From assembly GCF_000503055.1 (NCBI RefSeq), contig NZ_AYVY01000029.1:8302-50977 (forward strand): DNA of 42,676 bases, read 5' to 3'. The translations under genes and the position numbers were made by a program. The first letter of the stretch is position 1, and each line of letters begins with the position of its first letter. The stretch comes from Mesorhizobium sp. LSHC420B00 (GTDB lineage: Bacteria > Pseudomonadota > Alphaproteobacteria > Rhizobiales > Rhizobiaceae). This document shows, one piece after another, positions 9,287-18,159 of this stretch. The notes under the pieces were generated by a model. The model saw only the letters and a list, made by a program, of their open reading frames with translations. It searched no databases and was not told where the DNA came from.

Positions 9287-10606
9287 ATGCGAATAACAAT
9301 GATTGGTGCCGGCTATGTAGGGCTCGTCTCGGGCGCCTGCTTCGCCGACTTTGGCCATCAGGTCTGCTGCGTCGACCGGGATGCGGAAAAGCTTGCCATG
9401 CTCAAACTCGGCAAGATACCGATCTACGAGCCGGGGCTCGACGACCTTGTCACCACCAACACCCTGCAAGGCCGCTTGCGTTTCGACGACAATCTGGCGG
9501 ATGCGGTTTCTCAATCGGATGTAGTCTTCATCGCCGTGGGGACGCCGTCACGGCGTGGCGACGGGCATGCCGATCTGTCCTTCGTCTACGACGCGGCCGC
9601 CGAAGTTGGTCGCGCACTCAAGGGGTTTACGGTCGTGGTGACGAAATCGACCGTCCCCGTCGGTACCGGCGATGAGGTGGAGCGGATCATCCGCGAGCAA
9701 AATCCGGCCGCCGATTTTGCGGTGGTCTCTAATCCGGAGTTTCTTCGCGAAGGATCGGCGATCGAGGACTTCAAGCGGCCCGACCGCATTATTGTCGGGA
9801 CCGATGCCGAAAGGGCCAAAGCGGTCATGGGCGAGATCTACCGCCCACTCTCGTTGAATGCCGCGCCGATATTCTATACGAGCCGACGTACGGCGGAGCT
9901 TACCAAATATGCCGGCAACGCGTTTCTGGCCATGAAGATCACCTTCATCAACGAAATAGCCGATCTCTGCGAGCGGCTAGGGGCCGATGTGCAGGATGTC
10001 GCGCGCGGCATCGGCATGGACAATCGCATCGGCGCAAAGTTTCTTCATGCCGGGCCGGGCTACGGTGGCTCCTGTTTCCCGAAAGATACGCTGGCACTGG
10101 TCAAGACCGCCCAGGACGCGGCAAGCCCCGTGCGGCTTATTGAAACGACGGTCTCGATAAATGACCAGCGCAAACGGGCCATGGCTCGCAAGGTGGTCGA
10201 GGCCTGCGGCGGCTCGGTTCGCGGCAAGACCATCGGTATCCTCGGCCTTACGTTCAAGCCGAACACCGACGATATGCGCGATGCCCCCTCATTGGCCATC
10301 ATTCAGGCACTCAAGGATGCGGGCGCTTCGATCAAGGCCTATGATCCAGTCGGCATGGAGCAGGCACGCAAGATGATCGAAGGCATTGCATTCGGGGAAA
10401 GCGCCTATGCAGTAGCCGAGGGCTCGCATGCGATCGTCATCGTCACCGAGTGGAACGCGTTTCGGTCATTGGATCTGAAGCGGCTCCGTGCACTCATGGC
10501 GACGCCGGTTATGGTTGATCTGCGAAACGTGTACCGCGGCGAGGACGTCGTGAAGGAAGGCATAGCCTATTCGAGCGTCGGCCGAGAGCGGCACCTAGTC
10601 CAGTGA
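9287..10606 (+). CDS. ugd: UDP-glucose 6-dehydrogenase
   Basis: A 439-residue cytoplasmic enzyme that oxidises UDP-glucose to UDP-glucuronate with two NAD+, providing an acidic sugar precursor. The NAD-binding motif GAGYVG is at residues 7-12, the family motif SNPEFLREG lies near residue 147, and the catalytic Cys263 is in GYGGSCFPKD. The C-terminal UDP-binding domain begins near GKTIGILGLTFKPNTDD. Length is normal. The ATG at 9287 gives the standard family N-terminus, with GGGAG about 12 bases upstream. It is the first enzyme gene after the structured leader, and its TGA overlaps a possible small ORF. Confidence 0.95.
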   Translation: MRITMIGAGYVGLVSGACFADFGHQVCCVDRDAEKLAMLKLGKIPIYEPGLDDLVTTNTLQGRLRFDDNLADAVSQSDVVFIAVGTPSRRGDGHADLSFVYDAAAEVGRALKGFTVVVTKSTVPVGTGDEVERIIREQNPAADFAVVSNPEFLREGSAIEDFKRPDRIIVGTDAERAKAVMGEIYRPLSLNAAPIFYTSRRTAELTKYAGNAFLAMKITFINEIADLCERLGADVQDVARGIGMDNRIGAKFLHAGPGYGGSCFPKDTLALVKTAQDAASPVRLIETTVSINDQRKRAMARKVVEACGGSVRGKTIGILGLTFKPNTDDMRDAPSLAIIQALKDAGASIKAYDPVGMEQARKMIEGIAFGESAYAVAEGSHAIVIVTEWNAFRSLDLKRLRALMATPVMVDLRNVYRGEDVVKEGIAYSSVGRERHLVQ

Positions 10607-10710
10607 ATGTCCAGCAAGGCCTCCTGGAGTTCGAATCGCCAAGGCTAAAAGTCCTGCCTAGAACAATGGAAGCGGCCAAGGCGCATTTGGAAGAGATTTG
10701 GACTCAGTAG
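10603..10710 (+). CDS. Possible 35-residue ORF coupled to ugd
   Basis: A GTG start overlaps the ugd stop in a GTGA tetranucleotide, the typical arrangement for translational coupling. It opens a 35-codon frame ending at TAG. The product would begin NVQQGLLEF and end LEEIWTQ, charged and helical-looking, with no match I recognise. It fills most of the 125-base gap before the sugar transferase. It may be a real small protein, or the tail of a lost gene. Confidence 0.25.
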   Translation: MNVQQGLLEFESPRLKVLPRTMEAAKAHLEEIWTQ

Positions 10711-10731
10711 TCCCGCAAGAGAGCATTTGAC

Positions 10732-12012
10732 TTGAATATAGTTATGATGAATCGGCCAAGACAGCGGCACCTCGTGCACAGGGTAAGATTCCAACTCCTA
10801 GGCGGTTTGGCTTTCGCAATCTTCCTCCCTGTGCTGACCAGGATTTCATTTGATTCTTCAATTCTATACTATACCAACTTGCAGATCACGATTTTGGCGG
10901 GCATCGTCGCGCATACAATAGGTTATTTCGCCTTTCGCCGGATAGGTAATTTCCCGGGCATTGCGGCTTCGGGTTACATCTTTCCGACATTCGCATTGTC
11001 GTATGGGTTCGTCTATTTGGTCATTTTCTTATCGCGAATTGAATATAGCGGTTTCCAGGCAGCCAGCAGCTTGACGTTGTCAATTCTCTGGTACTTTGTG
11101 CTGACCATCATAAGCCGTCGCCTTGACCCTTACAGTCTTGCTGTGGTTCCGGGCGGCGCCGTTAGTCGTCTTGCGGAAATAGGCGGGGTGAACTGGCATT
11201 GGCTAGTCTCCCCTGACATGATCATAGAACGCGTCAACGGCGTCGTTGCCGATCTGCGCGCGGATCTGTCCGACGATTGGGAGCGCTACATAGCCGATCG
11301 GGCGCTTGCAGGAGTTCCGGTCTACCATGTCAAGCAAATCACCGAGTCGCTGACTGGTCGCGTCGAAATCGAGCATTTGTCCGAAAACACGCTAGGCTCC
11401 ATCAATCCAAACCAGGCCTATATCAAGATCAAACAGGCGATCGACTGGGTCTGTGCGCTGTTGGCGCTGATTGTGCTGGCGCCGTTCCTGTTGTTGATCG
11501 CTCTGATGATCAGGTTGGAATCTCCCGGACCTGCCATATTTCGCCAGGAGCGCCTCGGTTTCGGCGGAAAATCCTTTACGGTCTACAAGTTCCGAACGAT
11601 GACCGTCAGTGAACCTGGGGCGGCAAACGTTCGCAGTCTCGCCGTCACCAAACAGGGTGACAGCAGGGTTACCCGGCTCGGCCGCTTCCTTCGCAGAAGC
11701 AGAATTGACGAACTGCCGCAGCTGATAAATATCGTTCGTTCGGAAATGAGCTGGATCGGCCCTCGCCCTGAGGCGACAGTGTTATCATCCCACTATTCGC
11801 TGGCGTTGCCATTCTACCGCTACCGAAATATCGTTCGTCCCGGAATTTCAGGGTGGGCTCAGGTGAATCAAGGATATGTGTCGGAAGACGACGACGAGAC
11901 CGAGAAGCTGCACTATGACTTCTATTACATCAAGAATTTCTCGCCGTGGCTTGATTTCGTCATCGTGTTGAGAACGTTGAAGACTCTGCTAAGCGGGTTC
12001 GGATCTCGATAG
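10732..12012 (+). CDS. Polyprenyl-phosphate sugar-1-phosphate transferase (initiating)
   Basis: A 426-residue inner-membrane enzyme that starts repeat-unit synthesis by moving a sugar-1-phosphate to undecaprenyl phosphate. The N-terminal part has four hydrophobic segments (about residues 20-140), then a soluble region. A fifth hydrophobic segment (about residues 235-260) introduces the catalytic PHPT domain with ESPGPAIFRQERLG, then FTVYKFRTM, then TRLGRFLRRSRIDELPQ, and MSWIGPRPE. This is the WbaP/WcaJ/ExoY architecture. The start used is TTG at 10732, with AAGAGAG upstream; an ATG at 10744 is possible. Probably transferring glucose-1-P or galactose-1-P; the exact sugar is not visible. Confidence 0.9.
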   Translation: MNIVMMNRPRQRHLVHRVRFQLLGGLAFAIFLPVLTRISFDSSILYYTNLQITILAGIVAHTIGYFAFRRIGNFPGIAASGYIFPTFALSYGFVYLVIFLSRIEYSGFQAASSLTLSILWYFVLTIISRRLDPYSLAVVPGGAVSRLAEIGGVNWHWLVSPDMIIERVNGVVADLRADLSDDWERYIADRALAGVPVYHVKQITESLTGRVEIEHLSENTLGSINPNQAYIKIKQAIDWVCALLALIVLAPFLLLIALMIRLESPGPAIFRQERLGFGGKSFTVYKFRTMTVSEPGAANVRSLAVTKQGDSRVTRLGRFLRRSRIDELPQLINIVRSEMSWIGPRPEATVLSSHYSLALPFYRYRNIVRPGISGWAQVNQGYVSEDDDETEKLHYDFYYIKNFSPWLDFVIVLRTLKTLLSGFGSR

Positions 12013-12111
12013 AGACCGTGCTGAAGTTGCCTCCATCAAAATTTATCTGTCGAACACAGCGCCAGGACAATGCTTGGCCATCATGTGTTTAAAGCTGCCG
12101 AAGGGTATGAA

Positions 12112-13206
12112 ATGAGTCGAAAAACCGCGCTAATTACGGGCATCACTGGCCAGGACGGTGCTTATCTCGCCGACCTCCTGCTCGCCAAGGGATATGCTGT
12201 CCACGGCATCAAGCGGCGTTCGTCGTCTTTCAATACGGGCCGTATTGATCATCTCTACCAGGACCCGCATGAAACCGGCGTCAATTTTTCGTTGCACTAT
12301 GGCGACATGACCGATGCGACGAACCTGATCCGCATAATCCAGGAAGTGCAGCCGGACGAGATCTACAATCTCGCGGCGCAATCGCATGTCCAGGTGAGCT
12401 TCGAGACCGCGGAATATACGGCGAATGCCGACGCGATCGGCACATTGCGGCTTCTGGAAGCCATCCGGCTGCTTGGCCTGACTAAAAAGACGCACTTCTA
12501 TCAGGCATCGACTTCCGAGCTCTATGGCAAGGTGCAGGAGGTTCCACAGAAGGAAACGACTCCTTTTTACCCTCGTTCTCCCTATGCGGCCGCGAAGATC
12601 TATGGCTACTGGATCACGGTGAACTACCGCGAGGCCTATGGAATTCACGCTTCCAACGGTATTTTGTTCAACCACGAAAGCCCAATGCGGGGCGAGACGT
12701 TCGTGACCCGCAAGATCACCCGAGCCGCCGCGGCTATCAGCCTCGGCCTTCAGGACAAGCTTTATCTCGGTAACCTGTCTGCCGAGCGCGATTGGGGACA
12801 TGCGCGCGACTATGTCGAAGGCATGTGGAGGATCCTTCAGCAGGAAACCCCGGACGACTATGTGCTGGCCACAGGGATCAAGAACTCCGTTCGGAAATTT
12901 GTCGAACTCGCCTTCGCCGAAGTTGGGGTCCGCATTAACTGGAACGGTTCCGGGGTTGACGAAAAGGGTGTCGACACGAAAACCGGCAGAATATTGGTCG
13001 AGGTCGATCCGCGCTATTTCCGGCCGACCGAGGTCGACCTGCTGCTCGGTGACCCTTCAAAGGCCGAACGGATCCTTGGCTGGAAGGCGACGACGTCGCT
13101 AGATGAGATGGTGCGCGAGATGGTTCAATCCGACCTCAAGGTGGTGGCGCGCGAATTCGAGCATCGCCGGCTTGACGAAGAGCACAACCGCAAGGCGGCC
13201 CGGTAG
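12112..13206 (+). CDS. gmd: GDP-mannose 4,6-dehydratase
   Basis: A 364-residue short-chain dehydrogenase/reductase-fold enzyme that converts GDP-mannose to GDP-4-keto-6-deoxymannose, the precursor of GDP-fucose, GDP-rhamnose or GDP-perosamine. The cofactor motif GITGQDGAYL lies near residue 9, followed by RRSSSFNTGRIDHLY and LAAQSHVQVSF. The catalytic Tyr-x3-Lys is in SPYAAAKIYGYW, and FNHESPMRGETFVTRKI is typical of Gmd. The ATG at 12112 follows GAAGGG; the frame extends 14 codons upstream without a better site. No GDP-fucose synthase or reductase follows, so the final 6-deoxy sugar depends on a gene elsewhere. Confidence 0.95.
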   Translation: MSRKTALITGITGQDGAYLADLLLAKGYAVHGIKRRSSSFNTGRIDHLYQDPHETGVNFSLHYGDMTDATNLIRIIQEVQPDEIYNLAAQSHVQVSFETAEYTANADAIGTLRLLEAIRLLGLTKKTHFYQASTSELYGKVQEVPQKETTPFYPRSPYAAAKIYGYWITVNYREAYGIHASNGILFNHESPMRGETFVTRKITRAAAAISLGLQDKLYLGNLSAERDWGHARDYVEGMWRILQQETPDDYVLATGIKNSVRKFVELAFAEVGVRINWNGSGVDEKGVDTKTGRILVEVDPRYFRPTEVDLLLGDPSKAERILGWKATTSLDEMVREMVQSDLKVVAREFEHRRLDEEHNRKAAR

Positions 13207-13227
13207 CCGCGACGAGCCTCCGCGAAC

Positions 13228-13998
13228 ATGAAGATTTCCGTTCTAACAGTCTGCTGGAATTCGGCGGCAACGATTCGTCATACGCTCGACAGTTTCTTTG
13301 CCCAGGATCACCAGGACAAGGAATTGATCGTCGTCGACGGGGCTTCGACCGACGAAACGCTCGCGATTGTCCGCTCCTATGCTGGACAAGGATTGCAGGT
13401 CATCAGCGAACCGGACCACGGCATGTATGACGCGCTGAACAAGGGGCTTGCGCTTTGCACGGGCGAGGCAATCGGCGCCCTTAACGCGGACGACGCATTT
13501 CATGACACTTCCGTGCTCAGCAAGATCAGCGAGGCATTAGCCGAAAACGACATTGCCCACGGTCATCTCGACTTCGTCAACAATCATCAAAGCAAGCGGG
13601 TGCTCCGCCGGTGGCGGGCAGAGCCGAGACCTCATGATGGATTCCGCTCTGGGTGGATGCCTGCCCACCCCACCTTCTACGTTCGGCGCGGCGTTGCCGA
13701 GAAGGTCGGGCCGTTCGATCTGACTCTCAAAGTGTCCTCCGACTACGACTGGATGCTCAGAGCCGTCGAACTCCATGGATTCAGGGTCGCCACGATCGAT
13801 CAGGTCCTTGTCGACATGATGATCGGGGGAGCCAGCACGAAGAGCCTCCGTTCGCACATTGAGCACAATCTGGAAGCGCTGCGTTCCCGGCGCCGATGGC
13901 TCGGATCAGGTCCGGTCGACTATGCGCTTATTGCGAAGCCGGCGCGGAAGTTGGGACAATTCTTGCCCAAGGCGCGTGGCAAGGCGAATGAACAGTAG
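13228..13998 (+). CDS. Family-2 glycosyltransferase (WcaE-like)
   Basis: A 256-residue GT-A fold glycosyltransferase that adds one sugar to the lipid-linked repeat unit on the cytoplasmic face. The N-terminus KISVLTVCWNSAATI is the nucleotide-binding strand, EPDHGMYDALNKGL (about residues 68-81) is characteristic of the WcaE-type subgroup, and NADDAFHD supplies the DxD-type metal site. PAHPTFYVRRGVAEKVGPFD follows. Starts 21 bases after gmd and is probably in the same operon. Donor and acceptor are not predictable. Confidence 0.85.
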   Translation: MKISVLTVCWNSAATIRHTLDSFFAQDHQDKELIVVDGASTDETLAIVRSYAGQGLQVISEPDHGMYDALNKGLALCTGEAIGALNADDAFHDTSVLSKISEALAENDIAHGHLDFVNNHQSKRVLRRWRAEPRPHDGFRSGWMPAHPTFYVRRGVAEKVGPFDLTLKVSSDYDWMLRAVELHGFRVATIDQVLVDMMIGGASTKSLRSHIEHNLEALRSRRRWLGSGPVDYALIAKPARKLGQFLPKARGKANEQ

Positions 13999-14059
13999 GG
14001 CAGCAGGTAGTCAATTGTGGCGACGTTTTATTGGACGAAATCAAGCTGGACGCTAAACC

Positions 14060-15166
14060 GTGAATCGTGGAAAGCCGTCTAATGTCGATATCGGGAGTGG
14101 CGCAAGGCCTCATCGGCCAAACACGGGAATCGTGTATGTTACGACGGGCTCCGGACACAGGCAGTCTTATGCTGACTTGCTGGGGCCCGCCTTGGGCCTG
14201 TCTCCTGTAGTTGGGCCAATGTCGCAGTCTCTCAGGAAAAGGCTATTGATGGCTGACCGCCTGTTTTTTGCGACACTTGACGATGACTTGTTCTCCTTTG
14301 TTTCGATAGCTCTCCAGCGGGCTGTTCACAGACGGGCGACTGTTGCTTTGTTTTTAGGTCCGCAGTCTTGCTTTGGAGCCTTCAGCTTCAAGAGGTACAT
14401 CAAGAGAAGTATCTTTGCCGTTTTGAAGCAAGTGCCAAGAGTCACGATCGCAAGTATCATACCCTTCAGCTTGGCTCCGGAATACCGCACCATCGTCAAC
14501 ATCGGACTTTATGATCCGCAGTGGTGGGACATGCATGATGGTTCTGCCCTGAAACAGCCCGGAGACACGTCGGTTGCGACCAGGGTTCATGAGATGGCTG
14601 GTGGGCGGCCAATCGTCTGCTGGCTCGGCGCCGCCTCGGTACGCAAAGGTTTTGCGTTTCTGGTCGACATTCTCGAGGCCAACCCAGATATCGCCAAGCA
14701 GGTCTGTTTCATATTTGCCGGAGTTGGCAACACCGAGCAAACGCTGGCCTCTCGTTTTAATGCGGCGGGAGGAATTCAGATTGACCGGCGGCTCACCGAT
14801 GGCGAATGGCAAAGCCTCTACGGTGTCGCGGACGCAGTCTGGGCTTGCTACGAGCCGATGTACGATCAGGCATCAGGAGTATTTGGCCGAGCGCTTCAAT
14901 TTGGCGTTCCAGCGATCGTACGCCGAGGCTCCTTGATCCACACGGCAGCGACAAAGTTGGATGCTTCTGTGTTCCCTCTCGATTTTGGCGACTGCCGCGC
15001 CGCTGCAACCGCACTACGCAAAATCAGCAATCTGAACCGGTCAATCAGCACGACGGTGGAGCGCAACGCTATGATCGGCTCATGGCGAAATAACTTCATC
15101 TCGGCCGCCCTACGGGGCTTGAATGGCGCCGCGGACATGGGTGGCAGACGCCACAGAGGCAACTAA
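14060..15166 (+). CDS. Family-4-like (GT-B) glycosyltransferase
   Basis: A 368-residue protein with a C-terminal GT-B half: RPIVCWLGAASVRKGFAFLV, then FIFAGVG, then a region equivalent to the E-x7-E motif at CYEPMYDQASGVFGRALQFGVPAIV. The N-terminal half is poorly conserved, as usual for acceptor-binding domains. The start is GTG at 14060; no strong ribosome site is visible. It ends TAA immediately followed by the ATG of the polymerase gene, so both are likely translated together. Base composition becomes more AT-rich from here on. Confidence 0.75.
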   Translation: MNRGKPSNVDIGSGARPHRPNTGIVYVTTGSGHRQSYADLLGPALGLSPVVGPMSQSLRKRLLMADRLFFATLDDDLFSFVSIALQRAVHRRATVALFLGPQSCFGAFSFKRYIKRSIFAVLKQVPRVTIASIIPFSLAPEYRTIVNIGLYDPQWWDMHDGSALKQPGDTSVATRVHEMAGGRPIVCWLGAASVRKGFAFLVDILEANPDIAKQVCFIFAGVGNTEQTLASRFNAAGGIQIDRRLTDGEWQSLYGVADAVWACYEPMYDQASGVFGRALQFGVPAIVRRGSLIHTAATKLDASVFPLDFGDCRAAATALRKISNLNRSISTTVERNAMIGSWRNNFISAALRGLNGAADMGGRRHRGN

Positions 15167-16489
15167 ATGAGTAGAATCTCTACTCGTTACCGCGATGTTT
15201 CCCAGTATCACGGGTGGTCTGCAAGGAGGCAAAAATCTTTCATAGCCCGATTTTTTCCGGCCATGTTTTCACCGGGATTTGCGTTCTCTCTGTCGATTCT
15301 AGGTTTTCATTCGCTCGCAACCATGGTCAGCTCTGGGGATACTGATAATCAGTCGTTGTCAATCTACATAAGGATTTTCATATTTTTTGTCGTTGTTATC
15401 GCTTTCTTCAGAGTTGCTCCAAGACCATATAAGCCTCTGACTCACCAATTTCTCCCTGGAACAGTGTTTCTGTTTCTGTACACGACACGCCTCCTTGAGA
15501 ATATTTATCTGTCAGGGATCGATGTTGGAAACGGCTCAGCTGTAGTGCTGGGGATTTTCTTGTTCAGCGGTGTTATCCCAGCCTATGCGTTGTCATTGCG
15601 TTACAGAGGAATAAAGGACGAAGACTTCGTTCCCGCAGCAGTTATATTATTGCTTTGCGCTGCTGCAGGAATGATTCTCAATAGAGACGCGCTATTGGAC
15701 TCAGCCACGGGAAGGATGGCTATGGATAGGATAAATCCTATTGCTCTTGGTCACCTGGGTTTTGCATACGTTATTTTTTTTGTAGTAACGTTCAAGCGAT
15801 CTTTATCGATCAAACTACTTTCGGTTTTTTCCATCCCGCTGTTGGCTCTGGTTATTGTTTACACTAGATCGCGCGGGCCGTATCTGGCTGGCGCCGGTGC
15901 GCTTATGCTTTATGTTCTGTTACTTAAAGGGACGCGGCGCGTCTGGCTCCTGTTTGGTTTGGGTTTAGCCGTTTTAGTCATCGCCTTCGTAGCGAGCCCC
16001 GATCTGGTTGATATTGTCACCACCCAACTGTCACGGACGGACGTTAATTCGGACATGTCGAACCAGATGCGGGTTATAGCGTTCACAGGTGCTTGGAATC
16101 AGTTTCTGGATCATTTCTTGATCGGTCGGTATGTGGTTGAGTTGCAAACTGGGTATTATCCGCATAATATTTATCTTGAGTCGCTTATGTCGGTCGGCAT
16201 TATTGGTTCTATACCATTTGCGATGCACGTTATGTTTGCAATTCGCTCGGCCGTGGGCATCATTCGTGATCCGCGCTCAACCATCTGGGCAACTTTCGCC
16301 GCGCTGCTGTTTTTTCGAGAGGCCTTAGGAAGCTTTGTAAGCGGTGGTATATGGGGAGCTACTGGATTTTGGATTTCATCTTTTCTCATCATCGCGGTCT
16401 GGCACGGCGGCTTTCCTGCCGTGCAGCACAGGCCCTTTATGAACGCGGTGCAAGCGCGAGGAAGGTCGGCCATGAGAACTGTTCCTTGA
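15167..16489 (+). CDS. Wzy-like polysaccharide polymerase
   Basis: A 440-residue polytopic membrane protein with about ten to twelve hydrophobic segments and a conserved Wzy_C/O-antigen-ligase-like loop near PHNIYLESLMSVGIIG (about residues 333-348). TRSRGPYLAGAGALML is the usual Arg-containing loop earlier on. Such proteins join lipid-linked repeat units on the periplasmic face. The start codon directly follows the TAA of the upstream glycosyltransferase. It is one of the most AT-rich genes in the window, a common mark of exchanged polymerase genes. Polymerase rather than ligase is inferred from its position between transferases and flippase. Confidence 0.75.
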   Translation: MSRISTRYRDVSQYHGWSARRQKSFIARFFPAMFSPGFAFSLSILGFHSLATMVSSGDTDNQSLSIYIRIFIFFVVVIAFFRVAPRPYKPLTHQFLPGTVFLFLYTTRLLENIYLSGIDVGNGSAVVLGIFLFSGVIPAYALSLRYRGIKDEDFVPAAVILLLCAAAGMILNRDALLDSATGRMAMDRINPIALGHLGFAYVIFFVVTFKRSLSIKLLSVFSIPLLALVIVYTRSRGPYLAGAGALMLYVLLLKGTRRVWLLFGLGLAVLVIAFVASPDLVDIVTTQLSRTDVNSDMSNQMRVIAFTGAWNQFLDHFLIGRYVVELQTGYYPHNIYLESLMSVGIIGSIPFAMHVMFAIRSAVGIIRDPRSTIWATFAALLFFREALGSFVSGGIWGATGFWISSFLIIAVWHGGFPAVQHRPFMNAVQARGRSAMRTVP

Positions 16490-16558
16490 GCAACTGCACG
16501 CGGAACGCATTCAGCCGATTGATCCAAGCTGACATTGACTCGTAGGTAGGCGAACCCC

Positions 16559-17305
16559 TTGAACGAAAGCGTGCGAATGCCCAAAGAAAAGCACTGGTCG
16601 GAAGTCTCAAAAAATCCAATCTCGGATGCAGCCCGCGCCCTGGTGACTGGCGTCCTGAGGAAAAAAGACGCGGGTTCAATACATGATCTCACGGCTTTCT
16701 GGGAGAAAGCCCTTACCAATAGAACGCTGCTCGATATTGGCGTTGTTGAGCATTCGATGGAATTTACGACGCGCCCAGGGTGGCGGCATGGCATTTTCGC
16801 AAAGCTCGCCTCTAGAGCTGTGGGGGTCGACATTCTTGTCGAGGAGGTCAGCGAACTGAACAAGTTAGGATATGACGTTCGCGTCTGTGATGCGACTTCA
16901 GATGCCGACCTCAATGAGCGGTTCGACGTCATCTACATAGGCGACGTCATCGAACATGTGAACGATCCCGTCGGCCTAATCAGATTTGCGGGCCGCCACG
17001 CCCGTCCCGATGGGGAGATTATCGTGTCGACGCCGAGCCCGTTTTGGTGGCGCAACATTCAAGAGATGATCTCCAGAAACACCTACATCGGCAACGTCGA
17101 CCATGTTCGTTGGGTGACCCCGGTAAATGCGCTTGAAATTGCACACCGTGCCGGAGTGTCATTGAAGCGCTATTATACTGTCGAAACCGAGGGCAATAAT
17201 CTTATGCGCAAATTTGCGATGCGCGTGATCAAGCGCCTCATCGGGCGCACTGAGCTGTTCACTTGGGCTTACGTATATGTCTTTGGCCCGGGGGCTGAGA
17301 ATTGA
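16559..17305 (+). CDS. SAM-dependent methyltransferase (class I)
   Basis: A 248-residue protein with a Methyltransf_23-like core. Motif I is a modified LLDIGVVEHS (about residues 57-66); AVGVDILVEEV is the acidic motif II, and FDVIYIGDVIEHVNDPVGLI is motif IV and after. FAGRHARPDGEIIVSTPSP completes the fold. Motif I lacks the usual Gly-x-Gly, so cofactor binding should be treated with some caution. The start used is TTG at 16559, with an alternative ATG at 16577. It overlaps the next gene by four bases (TTGA). A decorating role on the repeat unit is inferred from context. Confidence 0.75.
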   Translation: MNESVRMPKEKHWSEVSKNPISDAARALVTGVLRKKDAGSIHDLTAFWEKALTNRTLLDIGVVEHSMEFTTRPGWRHGIFAKLASRAVGVDILVEEVSELNKLGYDVRVCDATSDADLNERFDVIYIGDVIEHVNDPVGLIRFAGRHARPDGEIIVSTPSPFWWRNIQEMISRNTYIGNVDHVRWVTPVNALEIAHRAGVSLKRYYTVETEGNNLMRKFAMRVIKRLIGRTELFTWAYVYVFGPGAEN

Positions 17306-18159
17306 CAGCCGCAGCCAAAGGGCATTCAGGAAACCCGCTAAGGCTGATCAGTTACGCAACAGGTGCATTCGTCCCTAATAGTAAGGCCTTATGCGAAAAC
17401 GCGCTCAGCGTGGGTTTCGACAGCGCACAGCTGTTCGGTTTTGACGATATTAAGAAAACGGAATTCTACTCTGAGAATGCGGCGATTCTCGATCAGCCAA
17501 GAGGCGCGGGATACTGGCTATGGAAGCCATTCATTATCCGCAAGGCACTGGAGCGTGCAAAATCCGGAGACGTAATCTTCTATTGCGATGCCGGAAGGTC
17601 GCCTTACTATCAGTTTACGCGGCGTCCAGTTCGGCTGGAAGCTTCGGCACGAGCCAGTGAGCAGGGTTTTTTGCTCGGTGCGGCAATCCCTCATCTGGGC
17701 TCAGTCGGCCGTTGGACAAAGAGAGATTGTCTAATCCTGATGGGGAGCGACACGATTGAGATGCGCTCGAACCATACGATCATGGCGACTTGGAGCTTGT
17801 GGACTCCGTCGGACGCGGCTTTTAGTTTCCTCGACGAGTGGCTAAAATACTGTCAGGATCCGCGTTGTTTGACGGATGGGCCAAGCGATATTGGGTTTAT
17901 GGAACATCCCGAATATTCCGCTCACAAACATGATCAGTCGATCATGAGTGTGCTGGCGCATAAACGGGGCGCAAAATATCTCGATTTCTCGAGGACAAAT
18001 GTTCAGCGCCTTATGAACTGGAGACCAAACTCCCTTGTTGCGCATCAATTTTACAAACGCCCCGAAAACGCCGAGAGCCTTCTCGCGGGCGACCATGTTT
18101 TGATGCTTGTTCGAGAGCATCTGCGGCTGCGAAGGCTCTTCAGTGATTCAATTAAATAA
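17302..18159 (+). CDS. Putative glycosyltransferase (GT-A-like, WLWKP motif)
   Basis: A 285-residue protein with GAGYWLWKPFIIRKAL (about residues 68-83) followed by GDVIFYCDAG, where Asp-Ala-Gly stands where a DxD metal motif is expected. Similar proteins in polysaccharide clusters are annotated only as nucleotide-diphospho-sugar transferase-like. A later HKHDQSIMSVLAHKRG resembles the conserved acidic end of GT-A folds. The start is TTG at 17302 within TTGA, overlapping the stop of the methyltransferase gene, so translation is probably coupled. The 3' end overlaps the flippase gene. Confidence 0.6.
   Translation: MTAAAKGHSGNPLRLISYATGAFVPNSKALCENALSVGFDSAQLFGFDDIKKTEFYSENAAILDQPRGAGYWLWKPFIIRKALERAKSGDVIFYCDAGRSPYYQFTRRPVRLEASARASEQGFLLGAAIPHLGSVGRWTKRDCLILMGSDTIEMRSNHTIMATWSLWTPSDAAFSFLDEWLKYCQDPRCLTDGPSDIGFMEHPEYSAHKHDQSIMSVLAHKRGAKYLDFSRTNVQRLMNWRPNSLVAHQFYKRPENAESLLAGDHVLMLVREHLRLRRLFSDSIK

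Noticed and set aside
12130..12801. Reverse-strand open frame inside gmd
   Set aside because: It overlaps a fully conserved GDP-mannose dehydratase and shows no features of its own.
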